A DNA stretch of 46,336 nucleotides from DATJUF01 sp035524095 (GTDB taxonomy: Bacteria > Desulfobacterota > Binatia > Binatales > Binataceae). The position numbers were made by a program, and so were the translations under genes. A model generated the notes under the pieces. It saw nothing but the letters and a program-made list of their open reading frames with translations. It did not search any database and had not been told where the DNA came from. The DNA lies in NCBI GenBank assembly GCA_035524095.1, contig DATKPK010000182.1:1-46336 (forward strand), written 5' to 3'. Below, piece by piece: positions 15,262 through 24,001 of this stretch. The first letter of the stretch is position 1, and every line of letters begins with the position of its first letter.

Positions 15262-16203
15262 ATGGCATTACTAGATGGCAAAGTCGCGGTAGTAACCGGT
15301 GCAGGGCGCGGAATAGGTCGCGAAGAGGCGCTATTGCTGGCCAAGCTGGGCGCGCGAGTGGTGGTCAACGACTTGGGCGGGCATTTCGACGGTACCGGAC
15401 AATCGCGATCACCGGCCGAAGAAGTTGTAAAGGAAATCCGCTCGGCTGGCGGCGAAGCGGTCGCCAACTACGAGAGCGTTAGCGATTTCAAATCGGCCAA
15501 GCGGATCGTCGAATGTGCGATCGACAATTTTGGCAAGCTCAATATTGTCGTCAACAACGCCGGTATCCTGCGTGACCGGATGATTTTCAACATGAGTGAG
15601 GACGATTTCGATGCGGTCCTCGCCGTTCATCTAAAAGGTACGTTCAATCTCGCGCGGCATGCTTCGTCCTACTGGCGCGAGCAGCATAAGACCGGGAATC
15701 TGCTAAACGGCCGCCTGATCAATACGAGCTCAGATTCGGGCGTACTCGGCAATGCGGGCCAGAGCAATTATGGGACGGCAAAGGCCGCCGTCGCGACGTT
15801 TGCGATTATCGTGGACCGCGAATTGGCGCGCTATGGCGTGACTGCCAACGCGATTGCGCCAGTCGCGCGTACGCGGCTGACGATCGACGCGACACCGCAG
15901 ACTGCAGCAACAATGCCGACACCTAAAGAGGGCGAAGTTGACAGGTTTAGTCCGGCGCATGTGCCGCCGTTGGTCGCATGGCTCGCGAGCGACGATGCGA
16001 AGGATGTGCACGGCGAAGTCTTCCGGGTCGGCCTCGGTACAGTATGGCTGATGAAGGGTTGGCATAGTGTCGCCAAGGTCGCGCAGACCGGACCGCTCAA
16101 GATTTGGGATGCGGCCGAACTCGGCAAGCGCGTAAAGGAAGAACTGGCCAAAGGATTGACGGGCAAAGAGACTCTGGGGCAGGTTTTTTCCGGCGCGGTC
16201 TGA
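15262..16203 (+). CDS. SDR family oxidoreductase, MFE-2-like
   Basis: A 313-residue short-chain dehydrogenase/reductase. The cofactor motif TGAGRGIG is at 12-19, NNAG at 98-101, Ser156/Ser157 in the NTSSDSG loop, and the catalytic pair Tyr170 and Lys174 in SNYGTAK. The insert after strand 2 (VVVNDLGGHFDGTG) is typical of the 17-beta-HSD4/MFE-2 hydroxyacyl-CoA dehydrogenase branch, as is the C-terminal extension of about 50 residues. It is therefore probably NAD-dependent and acts on a 3-hydroxyacyl-CoA, though this is inference. GAGGAAG 8 nt before the ATG supports the start. The phosphatase gene begins 4 nt after its stop. Confidence 0.9.
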   Translation: MALLDGKVAVVTGAGRGIGREEALLLAKLGARVVVNDLGGHFDGTGQSRSPAEEVVKEIRSAGGEAVANYESVSDFKSAKRIVECAIDNFGKLNIVVNNAGILRDRMIFNMSEDDFDAVLAVHLKGTFNLARHASSYWREQHKTGNLLNGRLINTSSDSGVLGNAGQSNYGTAKAAVATFAIIVDRELARYGVTANAIAPVARTRLTIDATPQTAATMPTPKEGEVDRFSPAHVPPLVAWLASDDAKDVHGEVFRVGLGTVWLMKGWHSVAKVAQTGPLKIWDAAELGKRVKEELAKGLTGKETLGQVFSGAV

Positions 16204-16206
16204 TTA

Positions 16207-16740
16207 GTGAGCGTTGTCAAAAACGGGAGCGGCGCGGCCGGCGGACGGCCGCGCTTTCGTTCGGTGCTGTTGATTTGCGCCGCGAATACAGCCCGCAGTG
16301 TGATGGCTGAGCATCTGATGCGGCGCGAGTTGGGCCGCTGGGGCGCCGAGCGGGACGTGCGAGTGCAATCTGCGGGAATCGCACCTTACGCTCGCGACGG
16401 AGCGCTCGTCTCGCTCGATACCCGGATGGCGCTGAGGGATATCGGGATAGATATCGGAGAAGAAGCAACCTCGACGGATTTGAAGCGCCATCCCGAATTA
16501 CTCGAAGCGGCCGATGTCGTAATCGCGATGACGGAAGCACAGAAGCGCGAACTGGCTGAGAGATTCACGGTTGCCTCGTCGCTCGAAGTTCATACGCTGC
16601 GCGGATTCGCAGGCGAATACGGTGATATTGCAGACCCCTTCGAGCAGGGGCACGAGGCTTTTTCGGTTTGCCGTGAGGAAATCACCCGGCTGATTCCGCT
16701 GGTAGTCGAACGGATTTTGACAGAAGCTGAGGCCAGCTAG
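16207..16740 (+). CDS. Low-molecular-weight protein tyrosine phosphatase family protein
   Basis: A 177-residue protein of the LMW-PTP/arsenate-reductase fold. The phosphate loop CAANTARS (Cys24 to Arg30, CX5R) follows a hydrophobic strand VLLICAAN, and the catalytic acid is probably Asp143 in DIADPF. Other family marks are SAGIAPYARDGA and ADVVIAMTEAQK. CAANTAR resembles the CTGNTCR loop of bacterial McsB-type arginine phosphatases and tyrosine phosphatases. The start is GTG at 16207, 4 nt after the SDR stop, with an N-terminal extension of about 16 residues that may not be translated. The substrate could be phosphotyrosine or phosphoarginine; sequence alone cannot decide. Confidence 0.87.
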   Translation: MSVVKNGSGAAGGRPRFRSVLLICAANTARSVMAEHLMRRELGRWGAERDVRVQSAGIAPYARDGALVSLDTRMALRDIGIDIGEEATSTDLKRHPELLEAADVVIAMTEAQKRELAERFTVASSLEVHTLRGFAGEYGDIADPFEQGHEAFSVCREEITRLIPLVVERILTEAEAS

Positions 16741-16773
16741 AGCGAGATTCGCTGGCCATAAGTGAGAGACGGT

Positions 16774-17202
16774 ATGAGTTTTAGCAATCCCCGGGACGAG
16801 ACGATCAAGGCGATTCTGTCACGCCCGACTACGGTAGCGGTGGTGGGATGCTCGGATAACCCCGATCGCGACAGCCTGAGAATTGCCCAATTGCTCAAGT
16901 CGAAGGGTTTTCGTGTAATCCCGGTCAATCCGCAACTAGGGCCGGAAGCCTTGCGCGATAGCCTAGGCGAGCGCTGCTATCCCGATCTCGCGTCCATTCC
17001 AGAGCCAGTCGAGCTCGTGGACGTTTTCCGCCGATCGGAATACCTGCCGGCGATCGCTGAAGAAGCGGTGGCCAAAGGTGCGAAAGTCCTGTGGGGTCAA
17101 CTCGGAGTGATCGACGAAGATGCCGCAGAGACCGCGCAAAAGGCAGGACTCACGGTCGTATTGGATCGCTGTCCCGCGATCGAATATCGGCGGCTCTTTT
17201 GA
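16774..17202 (+). CDS. CoA-binding domain protein, YccU-like
   Basis: A 142-residue protein with a single CoA-binding Rossmann domain, as in YccU and the N-terminus of succinyl-CoA synthetase alpha chains. The glycine-rich segment TVAVVGCSDNPDRDSLRIA (about 20-38) and the later KGFRVIPVNP, ELVDVFRRSEYLP and AKVLWGQLGV blocks are characteristic. The start at ATG 16774 is chosen over GTG 16762 because a GAGAG element lies just upstream. Family members are small cytoplasmic proteins of unclear role; they may sense CoA. It sits 33 nt after the phosphatase gene. Confidence 0.88.
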   Translation: MSFSNPRDETIKAILSRPTTVAVVGCSDNPDRDSLRIAQLLKSKGFRVIPVNPQLGPEALRDSLGERCYPDLASIPEPVELVDVFRRSEYLPAIAEEAVAKGAKVLWGQLGVIDEDAAETAQKAGLTVVLDRCPAIEYRRLF

Positions 17203-17291
17203 TCGGCGTCTGGCGATCAAGTCAGCTGCAGCCCTCTGCGTGAGAACGTGATTCGTAATATGACGATGATTGAGTCCGCCGAGGCTGGATC

Positions 17292-17900
17292 GTGAAGCCG
17301 CGCAAGTGGCGCACGATCGGTAATGAGCGAGTTTTCTCCACTCCGATCTTCGACCTGCACAAACGCCGATCGGCTCATCCAAGGCGCGGCGAGAAAGATT
17401 TTTTCATCATCAACCCAACGGATTGGGTAAACATAATCCCATTGACGCCACGCCGCGATGTCGTGATGGTTCGCCAGTTCCGTCACGGTATCAGCGCTTT
17501 TACGGTCGAAGTGCCGGGTGGAATGGTCGACAGCACAGACGAGACTCCGGGCCACGCCGGGCGCCGCGAGATGCGCGAGGAAAGCGGTTACGATTCAGAC
17601 GACATCGTTGCATTGGGCCGCGTCCATCCGAACCCGGCGATTCAGCCAAATTTCTGTTATTCTTTTCTCGCGCGTAACGTGAAACTCGTCGCCGCGCCCC
17701 GCCATAATCCGGATGGCTCGGAAGAGACGGAAGTCGTACTGGTGCCACTGAAGGAAATCAAGGGAATGATCGCGAGCGGCAAGATCACCCACGCCTTGAC
17801 GATTGCTGCGTTCGCGTTCCTGGACCTTTACAACAAGCCGCCATTGAATGGGGCGAAAGGGGCGGCCAAGCCGTCCCGTTCCGCAGGCGGCAACAAGTAG
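17292..17900 (+). CDS. Nudix hydrolase, ADP-ribose pyrophosphatase-like
   Basis: A 202-residue Nudix protein. The Nudix box lies at about 76-100: VEVPGGMVDS, then the core REMREESGY (Glu93, Glu96 and Glu97 as metal ligands). The spacing between the first Gly and the Glu of the box is one residue longer than GX5E if read strictly. The N-terminal half with STPIFDLHKRRSAHPRRG and the VRQFRHGI element resembles ADP-ribose or NDP-sugar pyrophosphatases. The start is GTG at 17292; no ATG is in frame just upstream. The last 20 residues are Lys/Ala/Gly-rich and probably disordered. It ends 17 nt from the convergent permease gene. Confidence 0.88.
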   Translation: MKPRKWRTIGNERVFSTPIFDLHKRRSAHPRRGEKDFFIINPTDWVNIIPLTPRRDVVMVRQFRHGISAFTVEVPGGMVDSTDETPGHAGRREMREESGYDSDDIVALGRVHPNPAIQPNFCYSFLARNVKLVAAPRHNPDGSEETEVVLVPLKEIKGMIASGKITHALTIAAFAFLDLYNKPPLNGAKGAAKPSRSAGGNK

Positions 17901-17917
17901 CCGACTGCCCTCGTCAT

Positions 17918-19327
17918 TCAGGGCGGCGCGTTACTTGCTATCGGCGGTTGGCGAAGCGAAACAGATGGCGGGCCGCCGTAACGCCATCTTAGCAATCGAT
18001 AGACTGGGAAGGCGGCGAGCGCCAGAGCAGCGGCGAGAATCAGATCGCCCTTCCCCTCATCCTGGGACAGAGCAAGACCGAACGTCGCGACCCAAGTGAG
18101 GATTGGGGCGGCTACGACAAGGGCAAGGGTCAACGGTCCGCCAGGGACCACGAAGCGTTCGTGCCGGTCAGGACGCATTCTCCGAAGCCGAACTAGCGCG
18201 GCCATCTCGAGCACCAGCGCGCCCATATAAAAGAAAACGTCTAGTACGACGAGTGCGACGAAGCCGAGTGGCACCAGCAGCGTGAAAACGACACAGCAGA
18301 TCAGGATGGAGCGGACGGGCGTGGCGGTGGTTTTGGACAGCCGAGTCAGGCCGGTGGGCAAGTACCGCTCGCCCGCGAGCACAAAAGGCACACGCGAAAC
18401 CCATAAAAGACCGGCTTCGAACATCGCGAAGGCTGAGACCGCGCCGCCCATCACGATAAACCGGCTCAGAGCGGCACCACCCAGACGGTAGCCTTCATCC
18501 GCGAAATGTCCTAATTGCCACTGAGCCGTGGAGCTGGCGCCGCTCAGCGCGATACCAAGGGGCAAGAGATATCCGGCTATCGCAATCGGCAGCGTGATAA
18601 GGATCGCGCGCAAATAGTTGTGGCGTGGCGCCTCTATCTCTCCGGCCACGATACTCAAGTTTTCCCATCCGCAATAATTCCAGATGACGACGATCAGGCC
18701 GCCGCCGAGGGCCCCCATGAAGTCATTGTGAGAGATAGGCTGCAGCGGAAGCCGCCAGTTGAAGAGACGTGGCATCCCGAGAATCACGAACAGGATGAAC
18801 GGGGCTAGCGCGATCAGCGTCAGGACGACGGAGGTATCGCCGACTGGCCGGATGCCGAGAATATTAAGGAGCCCAGAGAACCACACGAGAGCCGCGGCGA
18901 CCGCGATTTGGCCGGTCGTTCCCAGGGGGATCGCGAAGCCTAGGTAGGTCGCGAACAGGACAGGATAAATCGCCATGTCAACGGCAGTGTAGAGGACTGT
19001 CAGGTAGGCTTCGAGAAAGCCGGCAAAGGGTCCGAGCGCCTCTTTGACCCATAGATAGAAGCCACCCTCCTGCGGAATCAGTGCTGTCAGCTCAGAGGCC
19101 ATTAGTGCAGTTGGGAGACTGAGCGTGAGCGGTACGAGGGCGCAAAGGATGAGGGTCAGGCGGGCGCCGGCTATTCGTACTGCGTCCTCAATTCCGTAAG
19201 GGCCGCCGCTGACGATCAGATACATTACGGCGATAAGCCCGGCGATGCCGAGGCGATGTCTTCCACTATCGGTAGTGGTCGATCTCAGGGACATTCTTTG
19301 CGGCCATCCGAACGGTATAATGAACAA
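17918..19327 (-). CDS. APC family amino acid/polyamine permease
   Basis: A 469-residue membrane protein with about 12 transmembrane helices. The first helix carries the family motif LIVSGGPYGIEDAVRIAG, in which the Gly-rich unwound part binds the substrate alpha-amino and carboxyl groups. Other parts are QEGGFYLWVKEALGPFAGFL near TM3 and NYCGWENLSIVAGEIEAPRHNY near TM6, both standard for APC transporters. The start is either ATG 19327 or ATG 19294 (MSLRST); the second lies inside an inverted-repeat unit discussed separately. It is on the minus strand, convergent with the Nudix gene and divergent from the TPR gene. Substrate is not predictable. Confidence 0.9.
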   Translation of the reverse strand: MFIIPFGWPQRMSLRSTTTDSGRHRLGIAGLIAVMYLIVSGGPYGIEDAVRIAGARLTLILCALVPLTLSLPTALMASELTALIPQEGGFYLWVKEALGPFAGFLEAYLTVLYTAVDMAIYPVLFATYLGFAIPLGTTGQIAVAAALVWFSGLLNILGIRPVGDTSVVLTLIALAPFILFVILGMPRLFNWRLPLQPISHNDFMGALGGGLIVVIWNYCGWENLSIVAGEIEAPRHNYLRAILITLPIAIAGYLLPLGIALSGASSTAQWQLGHFADEGYRLGGAALSRFIVMGGAVSAFAMFEAGLLWVSRVPFVLAGERYLPTGLTRLSKTTATPVRSILICCVVFTLLVPLGFVALVVLDVFFYMGALVLEMAALVRLRRMRPDRHERFVVPGGPLTLALVVAAPILTWVATFGLALSQDEGKGDLILAAALALAAFPVYRLLRWRYGGPPSVSLRQPPIASNAPP

Positions 19328-19501
19328 ATGAGGACGAAGTTAGCGAAACTCGCCAGACGAGGCTTGGGGCTTCCGTCTCCATGGGCAAATCGCTCGCAGG
19401 AGAGACCATCATCAGGGGATTCACTGGAATTCACCCGAAGCGCCTGGGGATTGCGCCGTAAGCCTGGCAGGCGCAACACTAAACATTCGGAATGTCCCTG
19501 A
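19285..19501. repeat. Inverted repeat flanking the permease/TPR promoter region
   Basis: TCAGGGACATTC at 19285-19296 and its perfect reverse complement GAATGTCCCTGA at 19490-19501 flank a 193-nt interval. Matching continues imperfectly beyond the 12 bases on one side. The left arm covers the second possible start codon of the permease (ATG TCC CTG). The interval shows no gene. It could be a pair of regulatory sites, a small inverted duplication or chance. Confidence 0.45.
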
Positions 19502-19596
19502 AATAGCGATGGCACAGCTGAAATCTAGCCAGATTGACGATGGCGGGTCGCAATGCTAGCTGTTATCGGCGTTAAGCCGCAAGGTTCCCATCCAGT

Positions 19597-21366
19597 ATGA
19601 AGTGTTGTGCCCAATGGGCGCTGCTAACGCTAACTATTGCGCTAGCAACGCTGGCCGGTTGTTCGAGCGTCCACTCCAATAACGAGCCAATTCAGGCGGT
19701 GAGCGCAGGTGGCAGTCCGTTTGGAGGTATGCCTGCGGTTGATATACCGCCAGCGGCGTATGCCATGGGTGCATACCTGAAGGCGCAGGTCGCCACCCAA
19801 GACGGCGACCGTGCCAAGGCGCTCAAAGAATACGAGGACGTTGTTAAATACGATCCCAATAACCCCGCCCTGCGGGTTCAGCTCGCGACCCTGTATGTTG
19901 GCAATGGCAGGTTAAAGGATGCCCTCGAGCAGTGCCGTCAAGCGATCGCGCTTGATCCGCATTACGTGCGTCCGCGGCTGCTTGCGGCGGGGATCGATGA
20001 TGCGCTCGGTAATCAGGAAGACGCACAACAGCAATATCAAGCTGTAGTCGCACTAGACCCCAAGAATCAGGAGGCTTACCTCTTCCTCGGGACGCAATAT
20101 GCCAAGGGCGGCGATTACAACAAGGCCGAAGGTGCATTCAAGCAACTGATAGCGCTCGATCCCAAATCATTCCTCGGTTACTACTACGCCGGCCGTGTGA
20201 TGGTCTTGGCGAATAACTATCCGGCGGCGGACGGTTACTATCAGCAGGCTTTGCAGCTGAACCCGCAGTCGCAGTTGGTGCTGCTGGACTTAGCGGTCCT
20301 GCGGGAATTGCAGGGACGCTATCAGGAGGCTATCGCACTCTATCAGCAGGTTCTGCAGATCGATCCGACTGACGACGACGTGCATAAACGGCTCGCCCAA
20401 TTGTACGCCGGGGACAAGACGGTCGACGAGGCGATCGCGCGCCAGCAACTCCATCAGGAACAGATTGAGACAAATCCATCTGATACCCGTACCAAAATCG
20501 GCCTGTTGTTCTTTGAACGCGGCGACTTTGACGAGGCTGCGACTGAGTTGAACCTGGTACTGGGCGCCGAACCGAATAACTATCGGGTGCGATACTATCT
20601 GGGGACGGTCTATTCGGAACTGGATGACAACGATCGGGCGATCAGTCAGTTCGAAGCAATTCCGAGCGGCGACGAGCATTACGTGGAGGCGCGGCTGCAA
20701 CTGGCCTACCTCTATGACAAAGAAGCCGACTACGATAAAGCGATCGCCAACCTGAAGCAGGCGCTTGCCCTCAAGCCGGATGATACCGAGATCATGGGAT
20801 ATCTGGTGGGCGTCTATCAGGAAAAGAAGGACAATACCGACGCGATCGCACTAGCCGAACGAATGGTCCAGCTTGAGCCGCGCAACGACAAGTTTTACTT
20901 CACGCTCGGCGCACTGTACGACGCCAACGGTCAGAAGCACAAAAGTATCGAGGCGATGCAAAAGGCTATCGAGATCAATCCAGCCAACGCCCCTGCACTG
21001 AACTATCTTGGCTACACTTATGCGGAATCAGGAACCAATCTGGATGAAGCCGAAAAACTGGTAAAGCGCGCGCTTAAAATCGAGCCCCAGGACGGCTTCT
21101 ATGTCGATAGCCTTGGCTGGGTCTATTACAAGAAGGGGCAATATCAGAAGGCGGTTGGCGAACTGGAACGTGCGGTGAATCTATCGGGCGACGACCCGAC
21201 CATCACGGAACATTTGGGTGACGCCTACAACCGGATCGGCAAAAGCCGTGATGCGCGGAATCAGTACGAGGACGCGCTCAAGAAAGCCCAGGACGCAGAT
21301 CAAATCGAGCGGCTGAAAACCAAGATTGCAGCTTCCGAGAATGACACGCAACAGGCGCGGCCGTAG
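19597..21366 (+). CDS. TPR-repeat lipoprotein
   Basis: A 589-residue protein. A lipoprotein signal peptide with lipobox TLAGC places Cys22 as the lipidated residue, then a short Ser/Asn-rich linker and about 14 tetratricopeptide repeats from residue 55 to about 575. Repeats show the usual pattern, for example AVALDPKNQEAYLFLGTQYA, GDYNKAEGAFKQLIALDPKS and DANGQKHKSIEAMQKAIEIN. It is probably anchored in the outer membrane facing the periplasm, as with TPR assembly factors. It opens a five-gene plus-strand block; the LolB-like gene begins at or just inside its 3' end. A scaffold role in envelope assembly is inference. Confidence 0.9.
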   Translation: MKCCAQWALLTLTIALATLAGCSSVHSNNEPIQAVSAGGSPFGGMPAVDIPPAAYAMGAYLKAQVATQDGDRAKALKEYEDVVKYDPNNPALRVQLATLYVGNGRLKDALEQCRQAIALDPHYVRPRLLAAGIDDALGNQEDAQQQYQAVVALDPKNQEAYLFLGTQYAKGGDYNKAEGAFKQLIALDPKSFLGYYYAGRVMVLANNYPAADGYYQQALQLNPQSQLVLLDLAVLRELQGRYQEAIALYQQVLQIDPTDDDVHKRLAQLYAGDKTVDEAIARQQLHQEQIETNPSDTRTKIGLLFFERGDFDEAATELNLVLGAEPNNYRVRYYLGTVYSELDDNDRAISQFEAIPSGDEHYVEARLQLAYLYDKEADYDKAIANLKQALALKPDDTEIMGYLVGVYQEKKDNTDAIALAERMVQLEPRNDKFYFTLGALYDANGQKHKSIEAMQKAIEINPANAPALNYLGYTYAESGTNLDEAEKLVKRALKIEPQDGFYVDSLGWVYYKKGQYQKAVGELERAVNLSGDDPTITEHLGDAYNRIGKSRDARNQYEDALKKAQDADQIERLKTKIAASENDTQQARP

Positions 21367-21370
21367 GCGC

Positions 21371-22207
21371 GTGACACACCTTCGTGTGTCAATCTGGCCG
21401 GCTACGTTGGCCTTCCTGTTGGCGCTAGGCGCTGCGGGATGTGGCCTGCAACCCGAGATGCCGGCAGCGCAGTCGGAGAATGCGACTCAACTCGGGCTTG
21501 GATTGGCGCGGCGCGATAAGCAGATTCATTCGCTGCAAACCTCGGCAATTATGGAATACATCGGTGGCGGCGAGCACGTGAAGGTGCGTGAACGGATTGT
21601 AGCGGAGCGTCCGGCTAGCGTCCGGGTCGACGTGATGTCGCCTATCGGTGTTGCGTTGGTGGTTGCAGCGGATGGTGGCCAAGTCGCAATCTTCGATCCT
21701 TCCAAAAACACCTTGATGCAGGGACCAGCGACCGCCGAAGCGCTCGATCGCTACGCCCGGATTCCGATGGCGCCGCAGGACACTGTCCGCATGCTAATGG
21801 GCCTGACGCCGGACACCTCGATGCTCGCGTTTGCCCCGAATCAGTACGGCATGACGGCAGAGAATGAGCCCTACCTGATGTATCGCGAGCCTAATGCGGT
21901 GACTGACTATTTGACGTTTGATGCGAATGATAATCTGACGAGTTTGCGGCAAACCTTGGCTAGCGGCCGTGAAAGCTACGAAGTACATTACAGTGACTAT
22001 CGCGCCACGGGGGGCGGCAGCGCGATCATGTTTCCTTACCAAGTGGCGGCATCGTTCCCGACGACCGGCGCATCGGTAAAATTCCGCTATGAGCAGCCGA
22101 TTCTTGACGGGGATATCGAGGACTCAACCTTTACGCTTGCGCCCGGAGACGAAACGCGCAGGCTCACCCTCGGCTTGGCTGATACACGTTCGTCACCCGC
22201 TAACTGA
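21371..22207 (+). CDS. LolB-like outer-membrane lipoprotein (DUF4292-type)
   Basis: From GTG 21371 this is a 278-residue protein with a lipoprotein signal ending GAAGC (Cys24). The open frame also allows ATG 21341 or 21326, overlapping the TPR gene; GTG 21371 lies 4 nt after the TPR stop and gives the cleanest signal peptide. The mature part has the beta-rich LolA/LolB-type layout: SLQTSAIMEYIGGGEHVKVRE, RPASVRVDVMSPIGVALVV, DPSKNTLMQGPA and then a region of antiparallel strands (TDYLTFDANDNLTSLRQT). These proteins bind lipoproteins or lipids at the outer membrane. Its pairing with a TPR lipoprotein suggests an envelope function; family assignment is from remembered features. Confidence 0.75.
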   Translation: MTHLRVSIWPATLAFLLALGAAGCGLQPEMPAAQSENATQLGLGLARRDKQIHSLQTSAIMEYIGGGEHVKVRERIVAERPASVRVDVMSPIGVALVVAADGGQVAIFDPSKNTLMQGPATAEALDRYARIPMAPQDTVRMLMGLTPDTSMLAFAPNQYGMTAENEPYLMYREPNAVTDYLTFDANDNLTSLRQTLASGRESYEVHYSDYRATGGGSAIMFPYQVAASFPTTGASVKFRYEQPILDGDIEDSTFTLAPGDETRRLTLGLADTRSSPAN

Positions 22208-22243
22208 CTGGAGCGATGTTGCAGCGGCGTCCGGTGTCGCGGC

Positions 22244-23968
22244 TTGAATCTGGTGGATTGGCTCAGAACTCTCTCCCCGCCTCGATGGTCCGCGCCACTT
22301 ATGGCGCTGCTTGTGATCGCTGTGGCGGGGTGTCACGTCAATCGGCCCAGCGCAGATCATGCGGCTGCGCAGATTCTCTATGGGTCGACCAACAGCGACC
22401 CTCGAACCTTCAATCCCGTTCTCGTTACGGATTCGGCGTCGGGAGCGGCGATCAGCGACCTTTTCGAGGGTTTGGTCAAGATCGATCCGCGCAGCACCAA
22501 GCCGGAACCCGATCTCGCGCAGAGTTGGAACATCACCGACGGCGGCAAGACGATCACGTTCCATCTGCGTCACGACGTCAGATGGTCCGACGGCGTGCCC
22601 TTTACTGCGCGCGATGTACTGTTCACCATGCGCTCGATCTATGACCCGCGTGTCCCTAACATCGAAGTGTCTTCGATGCTCGTCGATGGTAAACCAATTC
22701 AAGCTGACGCGCCTGACGACTACACGGTCGTGATGCACTTGCCGCGTCCATTTGCGCCATTGTTATATTCTATCGGCTTTCCAATCATACCGGCGCATAC
22801 TCTGGAACATGACCTGGCTTCGAGGACGTTCACGCGCACTTGGGACATCAACACTCCGCCGGACAAACTGATCGCACTCGGCATGTACCGGATGCAGCGT
22901 TACATTCCGGGGCAGCAGTTGTCATTTGTGCGGAATCCCGACTATTGGATGCACGATCCAAATGGGGGCAAGTTGCCACGGTTGCGCGGACAAGTAGTAT
23001 TGATCGTACCGGATGAGAATGCTCAGTATCTCCGATTTCTCAGCGGTATGACGGACGAATATAGTCCGCGCCCGGAAGAAGTCCAGACGCTGATGGATCA
23101 AGCGTCAAAACTCAACATCAAAGTCGATAAAATCGGTATCGACACCGGTTCGCTGTTTTTCGCGTTCAATCGCAATCCGCGCCATTATATTCGCAACGGC
23201 GTGACCAGTCCTAAGTACAAGTGGTTCACCGACCTGAACTTCATGCGGGCACTGGCGCATGCCGTCGACAAACAGGGAATGATCAATCTATGCTTTCACG
23301 GACTTGGGGTGCCTTCCCTCTCGGATGTGTCACCTGCCAACAAGATTTTCTATAATCCAAATCTGAAAGATTATGATTATGATTTGAAACTCGCCGCTCA
23401 GTTACTCGATGAGGCGGGCTACAAAATGCTGCGACCAGGCGTGCGTGGCGACCCGCAAGGCCATCCGCTGGTGTTTAATCTTACGACCAATGCCGGCGTA
23501 CCCTTACGCGATCAGATGTGTGCGATCTTCAAGCAGGACCTGGCGGCACTTGGGATTACAGTCAATTACCGGCCCCTAGAATTTATTACCCTGGTCAAAG
23601 CGCTCGATTCCACTTTTGATTGGGACTCTGTGTTGATCGGCTTTACCGGTGGAATCGAACCGAACGACGGCGCCGATTTCCTCCGCTCATCGGGCAATCT
23701 CCATATTTGGAATCCGTCTCAGCCCAAGCCCGCGACACCATGGGAAGCCGAAATCGACCATCTGATGGATAAAGGTACGATGGTGATGGAGCCCGAGCAG
23801 CGGGCGCCTTACTACTGGAGGATTCAGCAGATACTTCACGACCAGCTTCCAATAATCGAAACGGTCTTGCAGACCCGCTACATTGCATATCGGAACACGC
23901 TAGAGAACTATTACCCTACTGTATGGGGTACGTATCAGCCCGAATATATCCAATTCCGCCAGCAATAG
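22244..23968 (+). CDS. Peptide/oligopeptide ABC transporter substrate-binding lipoprotein (SBP family 5)
   Basis: A 574-residue periplasmic binding protein, DppA/OppA type. It has a signal with lipobox VAGC at Cys30, then the family 5 start LYGSTNSDPRTFNPVLVTDSA, LFEGLVKIDP, the TFHLRHDVRWSDGVPFTARDV block at about 105-127 and NPRHYIRNGV later, ending with a long domain 3. The start is TTG at 22244 because no ATG or GTG lies suitably; Met20 would leave a signal without a basic n-region. Membership is clear; the substrate (peptide, sugar or nickel) is not. It is followed by two permease genes; ATPases are missing from the window. Confidence 0.9.
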   Translation: MNLVDWLRTLSPPRWSAPLMALLVIAVAGCHVNRPSADHAAAQILYGSTNSDPRTFNPVLVTDSASGAAISDLFEGLVKIDPRSTKPEPDLAQSWNITDGGKTITFHLRHDVRWSDGVPFTARDVLFTMRSIYDPRVPNIEVSSMLVDGKPIQADAPDDYTVVMHLPRPFAPLLYSIGFPIIPAHTLEHDLASRTFTRTWDINTPPDKLIALGMYRMQRYIPGQQLSFVRNPDYWMHDPNGGKLPRLRGQVVLIVPDENAQYLRFLSGMTDEYSPRPEEVQTLMDQASKLNIKVDKIGIDTGSLFFAFNRNPRHYIRNGVTSPKYKWFTDLNFMRALAHAVDKQGMINLCFHGLGVPSLSDVSPANKIFYNPNLKDYDYDLKLAAQLLDEAGYKMLRPGVRGDPQGHPLVFNLTTNAGVPLRDQMCAIFKQDLAALGITVNYRPLEFITLVKALDSTFDWDSVLIGFTGGIEPNDGADFLRSSGNLHIWNPSQPKPATPWEAEIDHLMDKGTMVMEPEQRAPYYWRIQQILHDQLPIIETVLQTRYIAYRNTLENYYPTVWGTYQPEYIQFRQQ

Positions 23969-24001
23969 GCGATCCGCAGTGATGCGGTGGCCAGTGAAAC
24001 A

